A DNA stretch of 64,000 bases from Buteo buteo. Its lineage: Eukaryota > Chordata > Aves > Accipitriformes > Accipitridae. Each line of letters starts with the position of its first letter. The first letter of the stretch is position 1. Of this stretch, positions 13,371 to 25,334 are shown piece by piece. The notes under the pieces were generated by a model, which saw only the letters and a program-made list of their open reading frames with translations, was not told where the DNA came from and searched no databases. The stretch covers positions 29,888,874-29,952,873 of the forward strand of contig NC_134184.1 in assembly GCF_964188355.1 (NCBI RefSeq). The letters are read 5' to 3'. The position numbers were made by a program, and so were the translations under genes.

Positions 13371-13475
13371 ATTCTATTCTATTCTATTCTATTCTATTCT
13401 ATTCTATTCTATTCTATTCTATTCTATTCTACTCTATTCTATTCTACTCTATTCTATTCTACTCTATTCTATTCT
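13371..13475. repeat. (ATTCT)n pentanucleotide microsatellite, 21 units
   Basis: Twelve uninterrupted ATTCT units (13371-13430) are followed by nine units arranged as three exact 15-bp blocks of ACTCT-ATTCT-ATTCT (13431-13475). The array creates spurious open frames on the plus strand that read as runs of Tyr-Ser-Ile-Leu-Phe, the longest about 214 codons. Those are artefacts of a stop-free 5-bp period. The same motif, ATTCT, is the repeat expanded in human ATXN10 (SCA10). I see nothing linking this locus to that gene. Confidence 0.98.
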
Positions 13476-13479
13476 AATT

Positions 13480-16400
13480 TTCTTGCCCTTGTCTGGATGT
13501 CAGGTCAGATGCCGTGTACTTCAGACACTGTAAATCAGCTGTCTGTAAATCAGATGTTCCGTAAACATGTTCACCGTGGTGAAAAGCCTCCTCTTCTTTC
13601 CCACCTCCCGACTAAGGCCTCGTCTGGAGCTCTCGGTGCCACCGTGGGGATGCAGGCAGGGTCCCTTCCAGCTGGTGTGCTGCTGATTCAGTGGTACTTA
13701 CAGGAGCTGGACCACACATTGCCAACTGTTCTGTGGATTAGATACGCAGGAATTGCCATGCCAGAACAGGCCGTTGGTCCATCTAGTGGCTAATGCAAGA
13801 TTTTTTAGAGAAAGACAGAAAAGGCTTATAATGAATCCAATTAGTCAATATTATACCAGTGGGGGATATTTCTCCCTGACCTCAGCTGGTTATCAGATTA
13901 TGTACCCTGAAGCATGAGGATTGATAGCACTTGTCATTTCAGTGTATCTGGAGTAGCTGCAGATGCTCTATTTATTCATATTTATGTTTAAAACCAAATT
14001 CAACTCGTATACAAGAGCATACAACTCCTCTAGTTTCAGTGCTGTCAAACTAACAGTGAATCAGGTAAATTTATTGATTAAAGACATGTCTTTGAACATG
14101 GAAGAATAATGTCAAGCTTTGATTATTTTTTTTCCCCACACTAGAAAATAGATCTGTTCCTACAGAAGAGCATTGCTTACACTGCAATATTCCTAAACAG
14201 ATTTTTTCAACATAGGCACAGCAATTTAAAAAAAAACCAACAAAGCCAAACAGCTGGCGTTTACTGAGGCAGACTTTACACAGGAGCGAGATCAATCTTA
14301 GGAAAGTAAACCTCAAGTGCCTACTATAATATTGATACGTACCTCAGGCTTCAGGTTTTTTTAATGCATTTTTAATGAAGAAATGCTTTTTAGAAACACA
14401 GTGTGCCCCTTCAAAATACTGCCATGATATTTTCTGCTGAATTCACCTGGCTCTAAAAAGTAACGCAATAGCAATGAAGGTAGGTGTAAATTGCCCCCCA
14501 AATCCCAATATTTATTACGAATGTGACTTCCACTGGTGAGAAGGGAGCGTATATGCGAGTGTGTGTGTGTTTGTGCATTTATAGGTCTGGCATCAACCTG
14601 GTCTGCTGTTTACGATGAGAGGTTGCTGAGCTGTGCACAGGGACCAGTTTTTCTGATGAATTTAACCAGTTCTCTTCGTGGCGTTCAGGATGACTGACTG
14701 GCTGGGGTGCGGGAACAGAATTCATCCTGCAGATTTCTCCTAGTTTCTGCTGTGATTATTACTTTGAGTATCCACTGATTTACATGTCAAGTCCTGTACT
14801 GATCACCTAAACCATGTGGTTGTATGTCTGCTCCCTGATGGGGATTCGCTGAAGTCATCTAGAAGCTTTCAGGAGAAGCACACGTACAATATGTGCTGCT
14901 ATTTTGGGAGAATATCCATTTGTAAAAGTTGTGCATAGTGTGTTTTTTGCATTACTGACACATTCATTTTTTAAAAGGTAGAGAGGCAACAGAATAGGTG
15001 CTGTATGAATCACAAGATGAAGTATTTGCTATAGCAACTAACTCTCATGCAATTAATAGTGAAGCATTTGTTAATATCTGGTGAACACCTGCATATACTA
15101 TTCCTAAGAATAACATTTGATTCCAGTTTCTCCAGGAGAAACATTACAGAGCCGTGCCTCTTTCCTATGATGTGGTACATTTGAAAATAAAACAAGACCC
15201 TGGTGCTTGGAAGAGTTCCTAAAGCTTTCCCAATTCATCATTTGTCCTTCTTTAATGTCTCTGAGTTCATTCCCCGACATGTCACTGTGTTGCAATGCTT
15301 TTCTGCAGCTGTCCTCCCCGCCTTTACGCAGGGTTTAAGCGACACGTTTCTTCTAAGGCCCCTTGCAGGGTTTCAGATGGTCATTTACACTTGCGCCAAG
15401 GGGATGCACAGGCTGGATATTTGCATCACCTGCCATTAACACATAGGAGCACAGTGTCCTCAGAATCCCCTTCCCTGCTGGAGGAGGAGAGGCTATTCCA
15501 GAGACCAACCCAGACCTATCCATGGGTTGGTATCCATGGAATGGCCCTGTTCACAGTAGACCATTGCTACCATCTGGTTTTGGGTTGCCTCTCTGCGGAA
15601 AGCTGGGCGACAGAAAAGCTCAGGGTTTGGTGAGCACCTGGACTAGGACACGTCTGGAGTGTGCCTCCAGGTGAGGAACTTGGAAGTGTGCCTGCGTACC
15701 ATAATACAGATACAACCGTAGAGTATCTAAGTTAAGCTCCTATTCTGAACTACCGTCTGGAGGAAAGTCTTTCCTTCTGTGCTACAAATTAAGCCTAAAA
15801 GCTGGAGGAAAACAGTAACAACCCACTATAACGTAGCCGTCAGGAGAAGTAGGGCATTTTGTCTTGCTGGAGTTTTGGACACACTTTCCATTGGTGGTGT
15901 GCTGGGATAATAATCAACGTCTGGGATGCCCTTCCAGCCTATGACTCAACTGTGCTGAATCCTCCTATTGTAAAAATTGGATGAACAATCAAAATGTGGA
16001 CTGAAAATCAAAGATGATGCAGGATGGTGCCTATCTCCTTCTCACAAGCATTCATCTTCATATGCTTTCTGAATATTTCAAAGTGTTTTGGCACGTATTC
16101 TCCTGAAATGTTTGTTTCAGCTCCGGCAGTTAATGAAAACTCATCAAATGCAGTATTATATTGACACATAGGTGCACGCTGTCTCTATTAGTAGTTCTCC
16201 TCTATTCATTTTCATGAACACAAAAGTTGAGGAGTTGAGCCTTGGTTTCTGATTTACGTACTGCCTGTTCCTAGCACAAGGATTTCTGTAGAGGACGAAC
16301 TGCAGCAAATGAATCCTGAGCAGAGTGCCAGTGAAGCTACTGGACTGACCCCAGACACAAATTTGTCCCCCTGTATCTGCTTTGACTTTTTGTCTATTTA

Positions 16401-17395
16401 CAAAGGATTTGGCTGAAAAAGCCCTTGGCTTGAGTATGTCTAAAGTTCAGTTTATTTTTACTGACTCGGGTCCTGCAGGACTCCTAAGGATTGCAGGCAC
16501 CAGACAGCTGTGTTTAGCCTTGTCTGTTACAGTAACGTCAAGGAAACCTATCATAACTGGCAAGCCTTCTAAAAACATGAGTGCTTATGGATTACAAAAG
16601 GAGAAAACAGTCAGATTAAAATAAACTGTTACCAGACAAAAAGACACCCACCCTTTCCCCCTACAACTTCTTAAAAAACAGGGAATTTGCTTTGATCAGA
16701 CTTTAAGGTGAGTGCAGATCTCCTGGAAGTTATCTTCAAGCTAACAAAATAGTGATAAGCAAGGGAGGAAATGGAGCCAAGATACAGCATGTTTGTTAAA
16801 GGACAAAAACCTGGCCATTGTGACAATCTCTTCCAAGATCTCCCAGAGAGGACATTACAGAAAGAGCCTAGCTGAGCCCTGAACAGGATTTCCATTCTTG
16901 CACAGTTGGTCTGTTTGTGTGGCTTTGGTATTACATAGAAATATTCTCTGGAGGAGACACATTGAAAATTCTGCCACCTTTAGTTGGCTTTCCCCTTGCT
17001 GGAACAGAGTCAAAGTATAGAGTGCAAATGAAAAATAAATCAAAAAAACCCAAACCAACCAAACAAAATAAACCCACCCAACAAGAAAACCACCCAAAGT
17101 CCTCCCTCACTATTGGTGTCTATCAAGGAGTTGAGGCACTGAGGGATTTCAAAGCCAACACACACTCATGCCCAAACTTCTTGAGACCCCAGAAGAGTGA
17201 GCTTCCCAAGGGAACACTTCATGCTACGGAAAAAAGGTAATGAAACCCAAAAAGTGGAGAATTTGGCCCACTCGGTCAATGCTACACTAGTGTGAATCGC
17301 TTTACTGGGTCAGGCTGGACAGCCTGCTCAGCTGGAGCCAGGCTGCTGTAAACCCAACTTCACCAAGCCTGTTGACAGAGGATTTGTGTTAAGCA
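13480..17395. other. Unique non-coding sequence
   Basis: No gene or repeat family is recognised. A short TG-rich tract lies at about 14555-14575. An A/C-rich low-complexity stretch lies at about 17025-17100 and is built of AAACC/AACCA-like words. Short open frames only. Confidence 0.5.
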
Positions 17396-17399
17396 GCTG

Positions 17400-17580
17400 G
17401 AAGACGCCGGTGAAAACGAGCCTTTAATTTTCATGGAGCGGTTCCAGGTTTAAAGTGGAGTGAGGGAGACGAGAGTTCGCAGTAAAAGAGCGTGGGCTCC
17501 GTCAGCCTGCAGCCAGCGGGAGAGACGGAAAGTCTCCTGACACGGAGGAGCGGTCGGGTCTGTCACCGAAGGGGGAGGCA
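17400..17580. other. Small CpG cluster
   Basis: About a dozen CpGs lie within roughly 170 bp in text such as 'gacgccgg', 'gagacgagagttcgcag' and 'gagcggtcgggt', against CpG-poor flanks. The segment is purine-rich on the plus strand. It is too small to be called a CpG island and no promoter elements were identified. Confidence 0.3.
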
Positions 17581-17584
17581 CCTC

Positions 17585-19050
17585 CAAGAGTGAGGAACCC
17601 CATCCTTAAAAAAGAGGTGGGATGAATCACCCTTGTGGAGTCCCTTCCTCTTTCCACTGACTGCAAGAGAAGCACGAGCAATGTTTTTGACTGTTTGCTC
17701 AGCTTTTATACCCCTAAAATCTGAGTCTGCTGGAACAACTCAAGGAAAATGGCTTTATTGCCCCTGCAGGTGCCAAGGCCGTGGTGCAGATAAGCAGAGG
17801 ACTCCACTGTGTTATCGGTCAGGGTTCCTCCACCCAGTTATATTTAGAGTGAAGAAGCCCAACAGCACAAACAGGATTTGCGCGTGCGGTTATCTTGTTT
17901 GTCTGGATTTTGAGTAGCAGCAAATTGCTTGACAGGACGTTCAGAGGAAGGTGAAAACAAACAGCCTTCCATCTGGAGTTTCTCTGATAGTACAGATTTT
18001 TTAACCTGAGAACCCAGCGTACCCTAAAGTTACATGGAGAAAAGGTCAGAAGTGGTCATGGCTCTGAAAGAAATCGGATGCTTGTAAGCTGCTCATCAGC
18101 AAGGACTTCTGCTTAGCACAGGATTTCCACAGTGCAGTTTTGTCCTAGCTGTGTTAGATATAATGCTTAGATAAGAATTACAAAATGTAGACAGTAAAAG
18201 GACTTTCTATTTGAACTTGTGGTGGATACACTAGGGATAACTCAGGTCTTACCTGGTGTATTCCGGATAAGGGAGAGAGTAAATGCCAGTAAAAAGGAGT
18301 GTGCCTTGCACATCAGCTCAGAACAGTTTGATTTTACGTGCTGCTGGCCAGTGCCTAATGACACTGTCCTGAAACCATCTAAAAGACAGGGAGACATTCC
18401 TGCAGGTAGTTTGCCATGTGTCCTGAGCCCTAGGATCCCTTTGGATGCTGTTGGTGGTCAGGAGATGACCTGGCCCTTTCCAAGCTTGCTGTTTCTTGTG
18501 TCTGATGCCTATCTGTAATTGTGAATTAACATCCTGACTATTAGTCACTCCCAATCCTGCTTAAAAGGTGCTTTTCTGAAATTCCACACAGTGTCTTGCA
18601 GCTCCTGGATCTTGGGATAAGGTAAAGAAGGGCATTTTAATGGTGCCATTTATGTACTCTTTCAATGTTACGTCAATCTTTGGCTTTGCTTCCCCTGCCT
18701 TGGCAGCAGGACTGTTTTGCTTCATTCCTAATTTCTCCCAAGCCCTTACCAGGCACCGAGTCTGCGCTGTCAAGGAAGGCAGGAGAGGGAAGTCGCTGCG
18801 AGTTGTCATAGTCCTTGGCAAGGCACACCATTGCTTCAGAGCAGGAGCAGGAGCAAAAAGGCATCACGGGCAGCGTGGGCACTGGAGGAAGCAGTGAAAT
18901 GGGGCCCTTTGTCCAGCCAATTTAGGAAACCAGGTCAGTCCTCCCTTTCCTTCACAATCCGATGGCCTGCGCAGACATCTTGCAGCTCTTCCTGTGGTTT
19001 TCCAGTTGTATGTTCCTCATCATGCTGCTACTTCCTTGCCCTTCAGACCT
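17585..19050. other. Unique non-coding sequence
   Basis: No gene or repeat family is recognised. A short GAGCAG-type hexamer run lies near 18838-18856. Confidence 0.5.
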
Positions 19051-19055
19051 TCCTC

Positions 19056-19155
19056 CATCCCGTCCTATCCCAACCCATCCCAACCCATCCCATCCCATCC
19101 CAACCCATCCCATCCCATCCCATCCCAACCCATCCCATCCCATCCCATCCCATCC
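19056..19155. repeat. (CATCC)n/(CAACC)n pentanucleotide array, 20 units
   Basis: Twenty consecutive 5-bp units run without an indel. The first three are degenerate (CATCC, CGTCC, TATCC). CAACC variants then sit at 19071, 19081, 19101 and 19126 among CATCC units. The minus strand reads as GGGAT/GGGTT, with many runs of three G separated by two bases, which suits G-quadruplex formation. The array makes open frames on both strands (His-Pro-Ile-Pro-Ser and Gly-Trp-Asp-Gly-Met type) that are not genes. Confidence 0.97.
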
Positions 19156-19557
19156 CTGCCAGCTGGCCCCAGGCAACTCAAAAGAGAGGCTCGGGGAAGA
19201 CAGCCTCTCCCCATCCAGGTGCAAGGTGGCTGCTCTTCCCTCATCTTTCCTAGCCAGCCATCACGCCCACATCCAACTGCCGCTAAGCAAATCAACATGA
19301 AGCCAGTGGATTTGCATACATCTGGGCAAGCTTTCTGTGAGGGCTGAGTTTCACTTTAGGTTTCGGGCTTATGTGGAGCCAGACAGTGGTGGAGATCAGC
19401 ACATGTGTGGAAGTGATGTGTTCAGTCACTTCTGCTTGCCAGGTTGGGTATTGCTGTTGGATAATTCACTGGCTACTTATATAGATATTCAAAGGTTCCC
19501 TTTGGTGGGACTAAAATTATTGTCAAGACTTTGCTGCTTTTGGCACGGATACCTGTA

Positions 19558-19978
19558 AGGGAAGTCTCTGGGATTGTTTAGTCTATGGAAGAAATGACCA
19601 AGGTGGTGGTGAGGGTAGCGTTGGTGGGTATATAGTACCAGTTTTCAAATAGAATAAATAATGCTAGCTAGGAGAAGGGCATGCTTTCCATGTCCTTGGA
19701 GGACAAGACAAAATGGAAGGGGCTTAAATTATCAAAAGAAAGATTTTGCTTAGGTACTCAGGAAAGCTTTCTTATGGTAAAGATGATAGTGCAGCCATGG
19801 AATAGGTTATCAGGGAAAATTGTGTAGCCTCCGTCACGGTGCCAGAGCAGGAGGTGGCAGAGGTCCAGCACAGATTAGATCAGTATCTGACGCTGTTGAT
19901 CGACTGTGGAACAGGCAGATGGACCAGGTGACCTCGCAAGGTCTTTTCTAGCCCTGTTTTCTCTGACTCATTTATAAT
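19558..19978 (+). repeat. Old CR1 LINE 3' portion
   Basis: The text follows the CR1 ORF2 end and 3' UTR in order. It has a 'gaaatgaccaaggtggtggtgagggt' block and a 'tatatagtaccagttttcaaatag' block. Near 19.79-19.83 kb there is 'gcagccatggaataggttatcaggg' and 'gtagcctccgtcac'. It finishes with 'ggcagatggaccaggtgacctcgcaaggtcttttctagccctg', the equivalent of the CR1 terminal '...gactagatgacctc..gaggtcccttccagccct'. The final octamer tail is decayed. The insertion is 5'-truncated and inactive. Family call by recognition, subfamily unknown. Confidence 0.75.
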
Positions 19979-19979
19979 A

Positions 19980-20820
19980 AGTAGCACCAAGAAGCTGCAA
20001 TCAGTGCAGTTTTGGAGGCTGTATTAAGACAGGGAAGAGAGAATCTCTACCCAGGAGAACCTAGAGTCAGCAGAGACGAGACAAAATGTGCCTGAGGGGA
20101 GAGGGAGACGGAGAGAGGGGAGCCAGGTTTCCCAAAGCTGCCCAGTGGCAAGGTGGTGGGGAGGAATCTGTGCTTCTGGAGCCAACACCTCGTGGTTGTC
20201 TGACCAGAGGCTGGCCAGAAACATTACATTTCTGTATTGCCAATGCCTCTGAAGTTTGTTGAGTTTTATATTGCTTCCAAATACTTTGAATATTTTGCAG
20301 CCCCTATCGGAAGGCTACAGAACTTCCCATTCTGCCTTTCAGAGGCCAAGGTAATGCCCTGTAATACTTCAAATCCCTTATCAAAACCGCAGCACACAAG
20401 GTTTTGCTCAGATAGCCCCAATGTCAGATTTCCAGGTGATGCTTTTCTGCAAAGAAGCCCAAAAGCTGAGGCAGACATCAATCTGATTTGATGAAATCAC
20501 GAAGTTCTCTCTCTGTCCTTCTTCCCTTTTCACCATGGGAGAGCAACTGGCTGGTCATCTGGGAGCTGAAATCTCAAACGTTGTAGGATACTGGTTTCAC
20601 CGTGAAGGGGCTGCTGAAGAACCAGGCTGCAACAGCAGCTGCAAAATAGCTGAGGCTGCTCCTTCAGCTTCATCTGGGGAGCTGGGAGCATTTAATAAAT
20701 TAGGGAAAATACTATTTATATTAATCATTCGATCTTGATCTTTTTGTGCTCTAAGTCGCAGTTACTACCTGAGGGACTTCCACAGGCTCAGCTGGAGCTG
20801 TCACGGTTGACACTTGAGTT
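19980..20820. other. Unique non-coding sequence
   Basis: No gene is recognised. A purine-rich stretch (AG/GA runs) lies at about 20090-20125. Confidence 0.5.
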
Positions 20821-20829
20821 TGGAGCACA

Positions 20830-21300
20830 AAAATCCGACCCGCACAGGAGGCAAGCACGCCTGTCCCCGGTCATTCCCTGTCAGCAGGAGTGGCAGCTCC
20901 CAGAGGGACGTTATCTCCTGGAGTTGGGGAAGATGGAGACGGCGCTGGTAGGAAGCGCGAAGCAGGGAACCTGCCTCCGGTCTTCTTCTTTCTTCATTCA
21001 CAAGACAATCAGCGTCCATCCCCGTGCTTACCGGAGGGGAATTAGAGGTAAGACGTGCTTCTGACCGTACTGGAGAGCCTCAGCAGCGTGGGCAGCTCCG
21101 CACCAGCACTTCTGCTCTGGAGGAGGATGCTGGCAGGTATCGCGGCACGCCGAAACCCCCGCAGCCTGGCAGGTGGACGGGCTCTGCCAGATTGCCTGCG
21201 AGCCAGCAAACAAATCAAGCGGAGTCGATGGCGTCTGCAGGCAGCTCAGCTCCCGCAAGTGTTGTTTTTGTTTCCGACGTCAGGGGAGCAATGCCGAGGC
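20830..21300. promoter_or_regulatory. CpG-island-like segment, candidate promoter
   Basis: By hand count there are about 31 CpGs in 480 bp, and G+C is visibly above the surroundings, giving an observed/expected ratio that I estimate near 0.8. Avian bulk DNA is far lower. An ATF/CREB-like core GACGTCA lies at about 21276-21282. A good splice donor (GAG/GTAAGA) on the plus strand lies at about 21046-21053, so a non-coding first exon ending there is conceivable. High CpG also accounts for the open frames of 100-140 codons here on both strands. No TATA box or homologous transcript is recognised. Confidence 0.4.
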
Positions 21301-21304
21301 TCTG

Positions 21305-22275
21305 CAGAGAGACAGGGGAGAGGGCAGCTCGCCTTTGTTCGCTCTGGTTTCTTGTAGAGACCCAGAACAGCCTTTCCCAGCACTGGCTTAATTGCCTTCT
21401 GCATAAAGAAAGCAAAAGCTGCCTAATTAAGGAGTCACGTCGATAGTTTTTTTAGCCTTTTTTCTTTCTAGGAATTAATCTGACTCACCAAATGTGCTGT
21501 ACGGTCATGCGTTCCTTACAGAGCAGCTCGTTTCTGTTTACCCATCGCAGCTCTCAGCCCTGCAACTCTCTTCTGGCTGTGAAACCACAGCACCGAGCTG
21601 GTCCTTCGTGATTTCCCAGTAGCTCCACCAGTCATCCCGGAGCTTCCTCGTAGGCTCGCTGCTAGGAACCCGCTGCTCTTGGTCCAGCTGCTCTGCATTT
21701 ACACGGGGAAACCCAGGATGGCTGGAATAAACTCTTTTCGGCAATGATTGATATTTCTGCTTTAGTGGGCAGCGGTGGCATTCTCTGGGGGATCTCACAG
21801 TCTGGGGGAGGGCAGGGTATCCTCCAGTCTAGCTGCTGTTTGCCATTTGGTATTTATTAGTGGCAATGAATAACAGGGAGAACTAAGTCCATCCTCTCCC
21901 CTGGGAGCCGTTGGCGTTATTTGAACTAGCAGAACAACCAAACCAAAACCAGGAGCAGACTCTTAGGGATATCATCCCTCTCAAAAGCAGCACCACAAGC
22001 CTTGCAAATAACCTTCAGCATTGTACATCAGCCTGTTTCAATGAACAGCCCCCCTCGCAGAATGCCCAGAAGAGCAATAATCTCTGGTTACTTCCAGCAG
22101 TAAAAGTGTTTGCTAAAAGTGCCCTCTACACTAAGGGGAGCTTGCACTTACAGTATCCTCAGGCTAGAAAATAATCTAGTTGGGAAGCCTTTGACCCACC
22201 ACAAGGAGCTGGACAAATTGGCTTGTGAGGGGATGACAACGGGTTGTGTCCCAGAAGCTCCCACAAGTACCTTTG
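21305..22275. other. Unique non-coding sequence
   Basis: Nothing recognisable was found. It borders the CpG-rich segment on the left and becomes AT-richer from about 21.8 kb. Confidence 0.5.
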
Positions 22276-22280
22276 TGCAG

Positions 22281-22344
22281 TAGACTGAAATGAATTATCA
22301 CACACACCCATGTAGACTGAAATGAATTATCCCACAAGCCCACG
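22281..22344. repeat. 32-bp tandem duplication, two copies
   Basis: Copies at 22281-22312 and 22313-22344 share the first 19 bases exactly (TAGACTGAAATGAATTATC) and differ at only a few positions in the CAC/CCC-rich second half. The high identity suggests a fairly recent duplication. Confidence 0.92.
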
Positions 22345-22349
22345 TGGAC

Positions 22350-25240
22350 GGGAAATGGGAGTTGGTATTGGTATAATAAAAACTACATGGTAGGTGTAAA
22401 TTTCCCACCTCTGCTGCTCTGCTAACCAAGGTTTTCATGTCACCAAGAACAAGGGAAGGCCCCATCGAGGACAGTTTGGTGATGTGAGTACCATAGCTCT
22501 AGCAGAACACCCCTGACAGTTCATGGGAAACACACAAGACTTGACCTGAAGTCCCTACAAACCCTGTGTAAGACCCAGAGACCGTCGGATGCGGTCAGTC
22601 ACGGCTACAGATATAAGCACCGAGTGCTTTGGATGGTTCCCACCTGAGCGCTGAGTTGAAACACATGCAACAGCCTGTGGGGTGAAGCTGTGCCCTGTTG
22701 CAGTTCTTAACAAAGAGGCTATCAACGTGTAATTGCTTCAGACGTGACCTGCACGGTGGCAGACCCGTGCAGGGCACCTGCTGATAACCGGCGATGGATG
22801 AATGTCTACGTGCAGCACCATCTGGCATCGCTGGAGCTGACCCTAGCCATTTGTTATTCCAAAGGAAACCCCAGGAAAATGTGGAGCCCTCTGTGTTTCA
22901 CTGATCCATCAGGAAAGATGAATTGACAAGCTGAAGGCGGCTTGGCTAAAGATACAACAAAATAGCCTCTGGGTCAACGGCTTGACTGCTAAGGCCGTTC
23001 CCCTTGGACATAACTTCAGAAAGGTGGGGTTTTTTAAAGTGACTGAGGTGACAAAGAGTTTTATTATCTTTGTTACTGCCTTGCTGCATGAATCTGAGAA
23101 GTCATCTAAGCTCTAGCAGCACCAATTTGCAAATCCAGGCATCAATGATAATTATGATACAATGATAAGAAGATCGAAGTTGCTGAGATGTGGTCCAATT
23201 TCAGGCCTCCGTGTAGGGCACAATCCACATTACTTGAGTCTAATTGAAGATATTTACTTGGCTATAGATGAAAAGGAAATGATAAGATGATAGGATTGAC
23301 ACAGATACTTCAAGAAGTAGGGGGTAGGAGCAGTTTAAGCTGGCGTTCACCGCAGAGAAATATCTCTTAAATCTCAACCTAAGTATTTGTCCATGTTGAG
23401 GCAGTTGCTGCAGTGGTAACATCTTCTTGAGGGATGTTAATAAAAGTTATTAAAATGTAAAGTAAATATTTACAAATGACATTTTCATAAACAGGCACAA
23501 CGGATGCACATGCAAAAACTTGTTTGGGTGAAAACAAAGAGTAGATACAGACTCGGAGCAGCTGCTGGTACACATGAGTAGCTGCTGGAATTTACCTTGA
23601 ACGCAAAAATGTTCATTTGCATGGTTAAATGTTGGCTTCAAGCAAGCACCTGGATTTGATGCAATTAATGGGTCTGGTCGGTGCTATTCCAGTCACCCAA
23701 ACACTCAAGAGACAGACCTACAAAGTAACTGTAAAGGCTTAGTAAAGAGTTTTCTTCTGAGTAAGTTTTATGGTTTTATTTACTGTCTCATTTTAGAGCT
23801 TTTCTGGCTTATTGGGCCATATCTTTAGCTCTTCAATAAACCCACAGAAGTTCTGAATTCTTCTCTTTTTTGGTAATTAGAATTTGCAATTCCATAGTAA
23901 TCATTTATTCACAGGAACTAGGCATTCAGGAGTGCTTTGTCCAGGGTCTAATGAGGATGGAGAGGGTCAGGAACCACCATGTCATTACTTCTTTAGGAAA
24001 CGTTGGGATTAAAGCGAGGCAGGACAGTCTCTTCTTCCACTCCACGCTGGCAGGAGACCTGACCAGCTATCTGTATGTCTCAGGGTGGGAAGCCAGTGCC
24101 TGACCAGGGATTGTGCTTCATCCTGGCTCTTCAGGATGCCAGGTTATGCGACTCTGTTAGAGGTTTCATCTTAGAAGTACAGCAAATAAAATAGTAATAT
24201 TAACTTCCTGCCTCGCAATACTCATTTCCACACACTCCACGCAGAGAGTTGCAATTAACGGTTGTAAAGAAACAAAATGAAACTCTGAAAAATAAACTCT
24301 TTTCCTCAGGTCTTACTTGCCTGGCAGAGATTGTATTTATTATCTTCCAGAGGGGTGATTGCCAGCCACTGAAACAAGTTACCACACATCTATCCCCTCT
24401 CCACACCCCCCTCTTCTGCAGGCGTAATCACTCTGGCTTGATTCTAAGGCTCTAAGGAGATGAAGATTTATTTGGGCTGAGCAATGGCTGCCATATCACT
24501 AGCACACTCAGGCAGTGTATATAGAACACTCCTTGGAAAATGCCACTGGAAACATCAGTCTGAACCAGGAAAAGTCTACTGTGTTCAAGAGATCTGAGGA
24601 GATTTGCCCTCACAGCCTCTCCTTTGTTTCTGTCCATGACAAATTGTCATAGAGAGACACAGTAGAAGGTGTCGATGAATCATCTTCTGCTTTTGCTGTT
24701 GTCCCGAGCACGGAGATAGTCTGCAATAAACAAAGATTTCATTTTGGTGATTTAAAGCAATGACTGTATGCTTAAGCTTCAGCAATAGCCGTGGAAGGAA
24801 AAATTTCCACATCCTGGAAATGGGAGGCTCCTGTATATATAATACTTGAAGGTGTTGCTAATTCTCACATCAAACATAGAAATCCCACCTCAACTGCACT
24901 TCTCAAGCCTGGAGAAATCCCAACAGTTGATGGCAGAGCAAAATCCAAGTGTCCCAAGACCCAGCTCCCTTTCAGTAATGAGTCTGGGACTCAAACGCTG
25001 CCCAGCTGTAGATAGTGGAAAAAAGTAGAATTCTGTATTGCAGACATGGAGCTGACAGCAGACCCAGGCAGCACACACACATGAGGTTTTCTGGGGGAAG
25101 AACCTGGTAATTCCTAGTACTCAGAGGCTCTGGAAGGTGCTATTTGATTTCCAATAAGCAATTTGTAGCACTGGATTCCCCCTTGCACCATATGTAAACC
25201 TGACTGCAAGTTGGACTTTTAGGGCATGATATTCTGCAAC
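22350..25240. other. Unique non-coding sequence
   Basis: No gene or interspersed repeat is recognised. All open frames are under about 80 codons. Confidence 0.5.
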
Positions 25241-25244
25241 TGCA

Positions 25245-25330
25245 TGCTCATGGCTGGAAGGGTCTTCAGGGGTCACTCCAACTGCAGGACCCATTGCCAG
25301 GGGTGACCTGCACTGGGGTGAAGTGTTGCA
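25245..25330 (-). repeat. CR1 LINE 3' end fragment
   Basis: The plus strand reads 'ggctggaagggtcttcaggggtcactccaac', then 'gcaggacccattgcc' and 'ggtgacctgca'. This is the reverse complement of the CR1 3' end, whose plus form is '...gatgacc...gaagacccttccagcc'. Only about 85 bp can be followed, and the terminal octamer repeats are lost. Confidence 0.6.
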
Positions 25331-25334
25331 CGTG

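Noticed and set aside
13149..13793. Open frame of about 214 codons, the longest in the window
   Set aside because: Its length comes from the stop-free ATTCT microsatellite, which translates as repeated Tyr-Ser-Ile-Leu-Phe. The flanking residues resemble no protein.
18461..18490. 'agatgacctggccctttccaa' as another CR1 tail
   Set aside because: Only this short phrase matches, and neither the upstream 3' UTR text nor the terminal octamers follow.
18831..19347. Pro/His-rich and Gly/Trp/Asp-rich frames on both strands
   Set aside because: They are translations of the CATCC/GGGAT pentamer array in all frames and have no support as genes.
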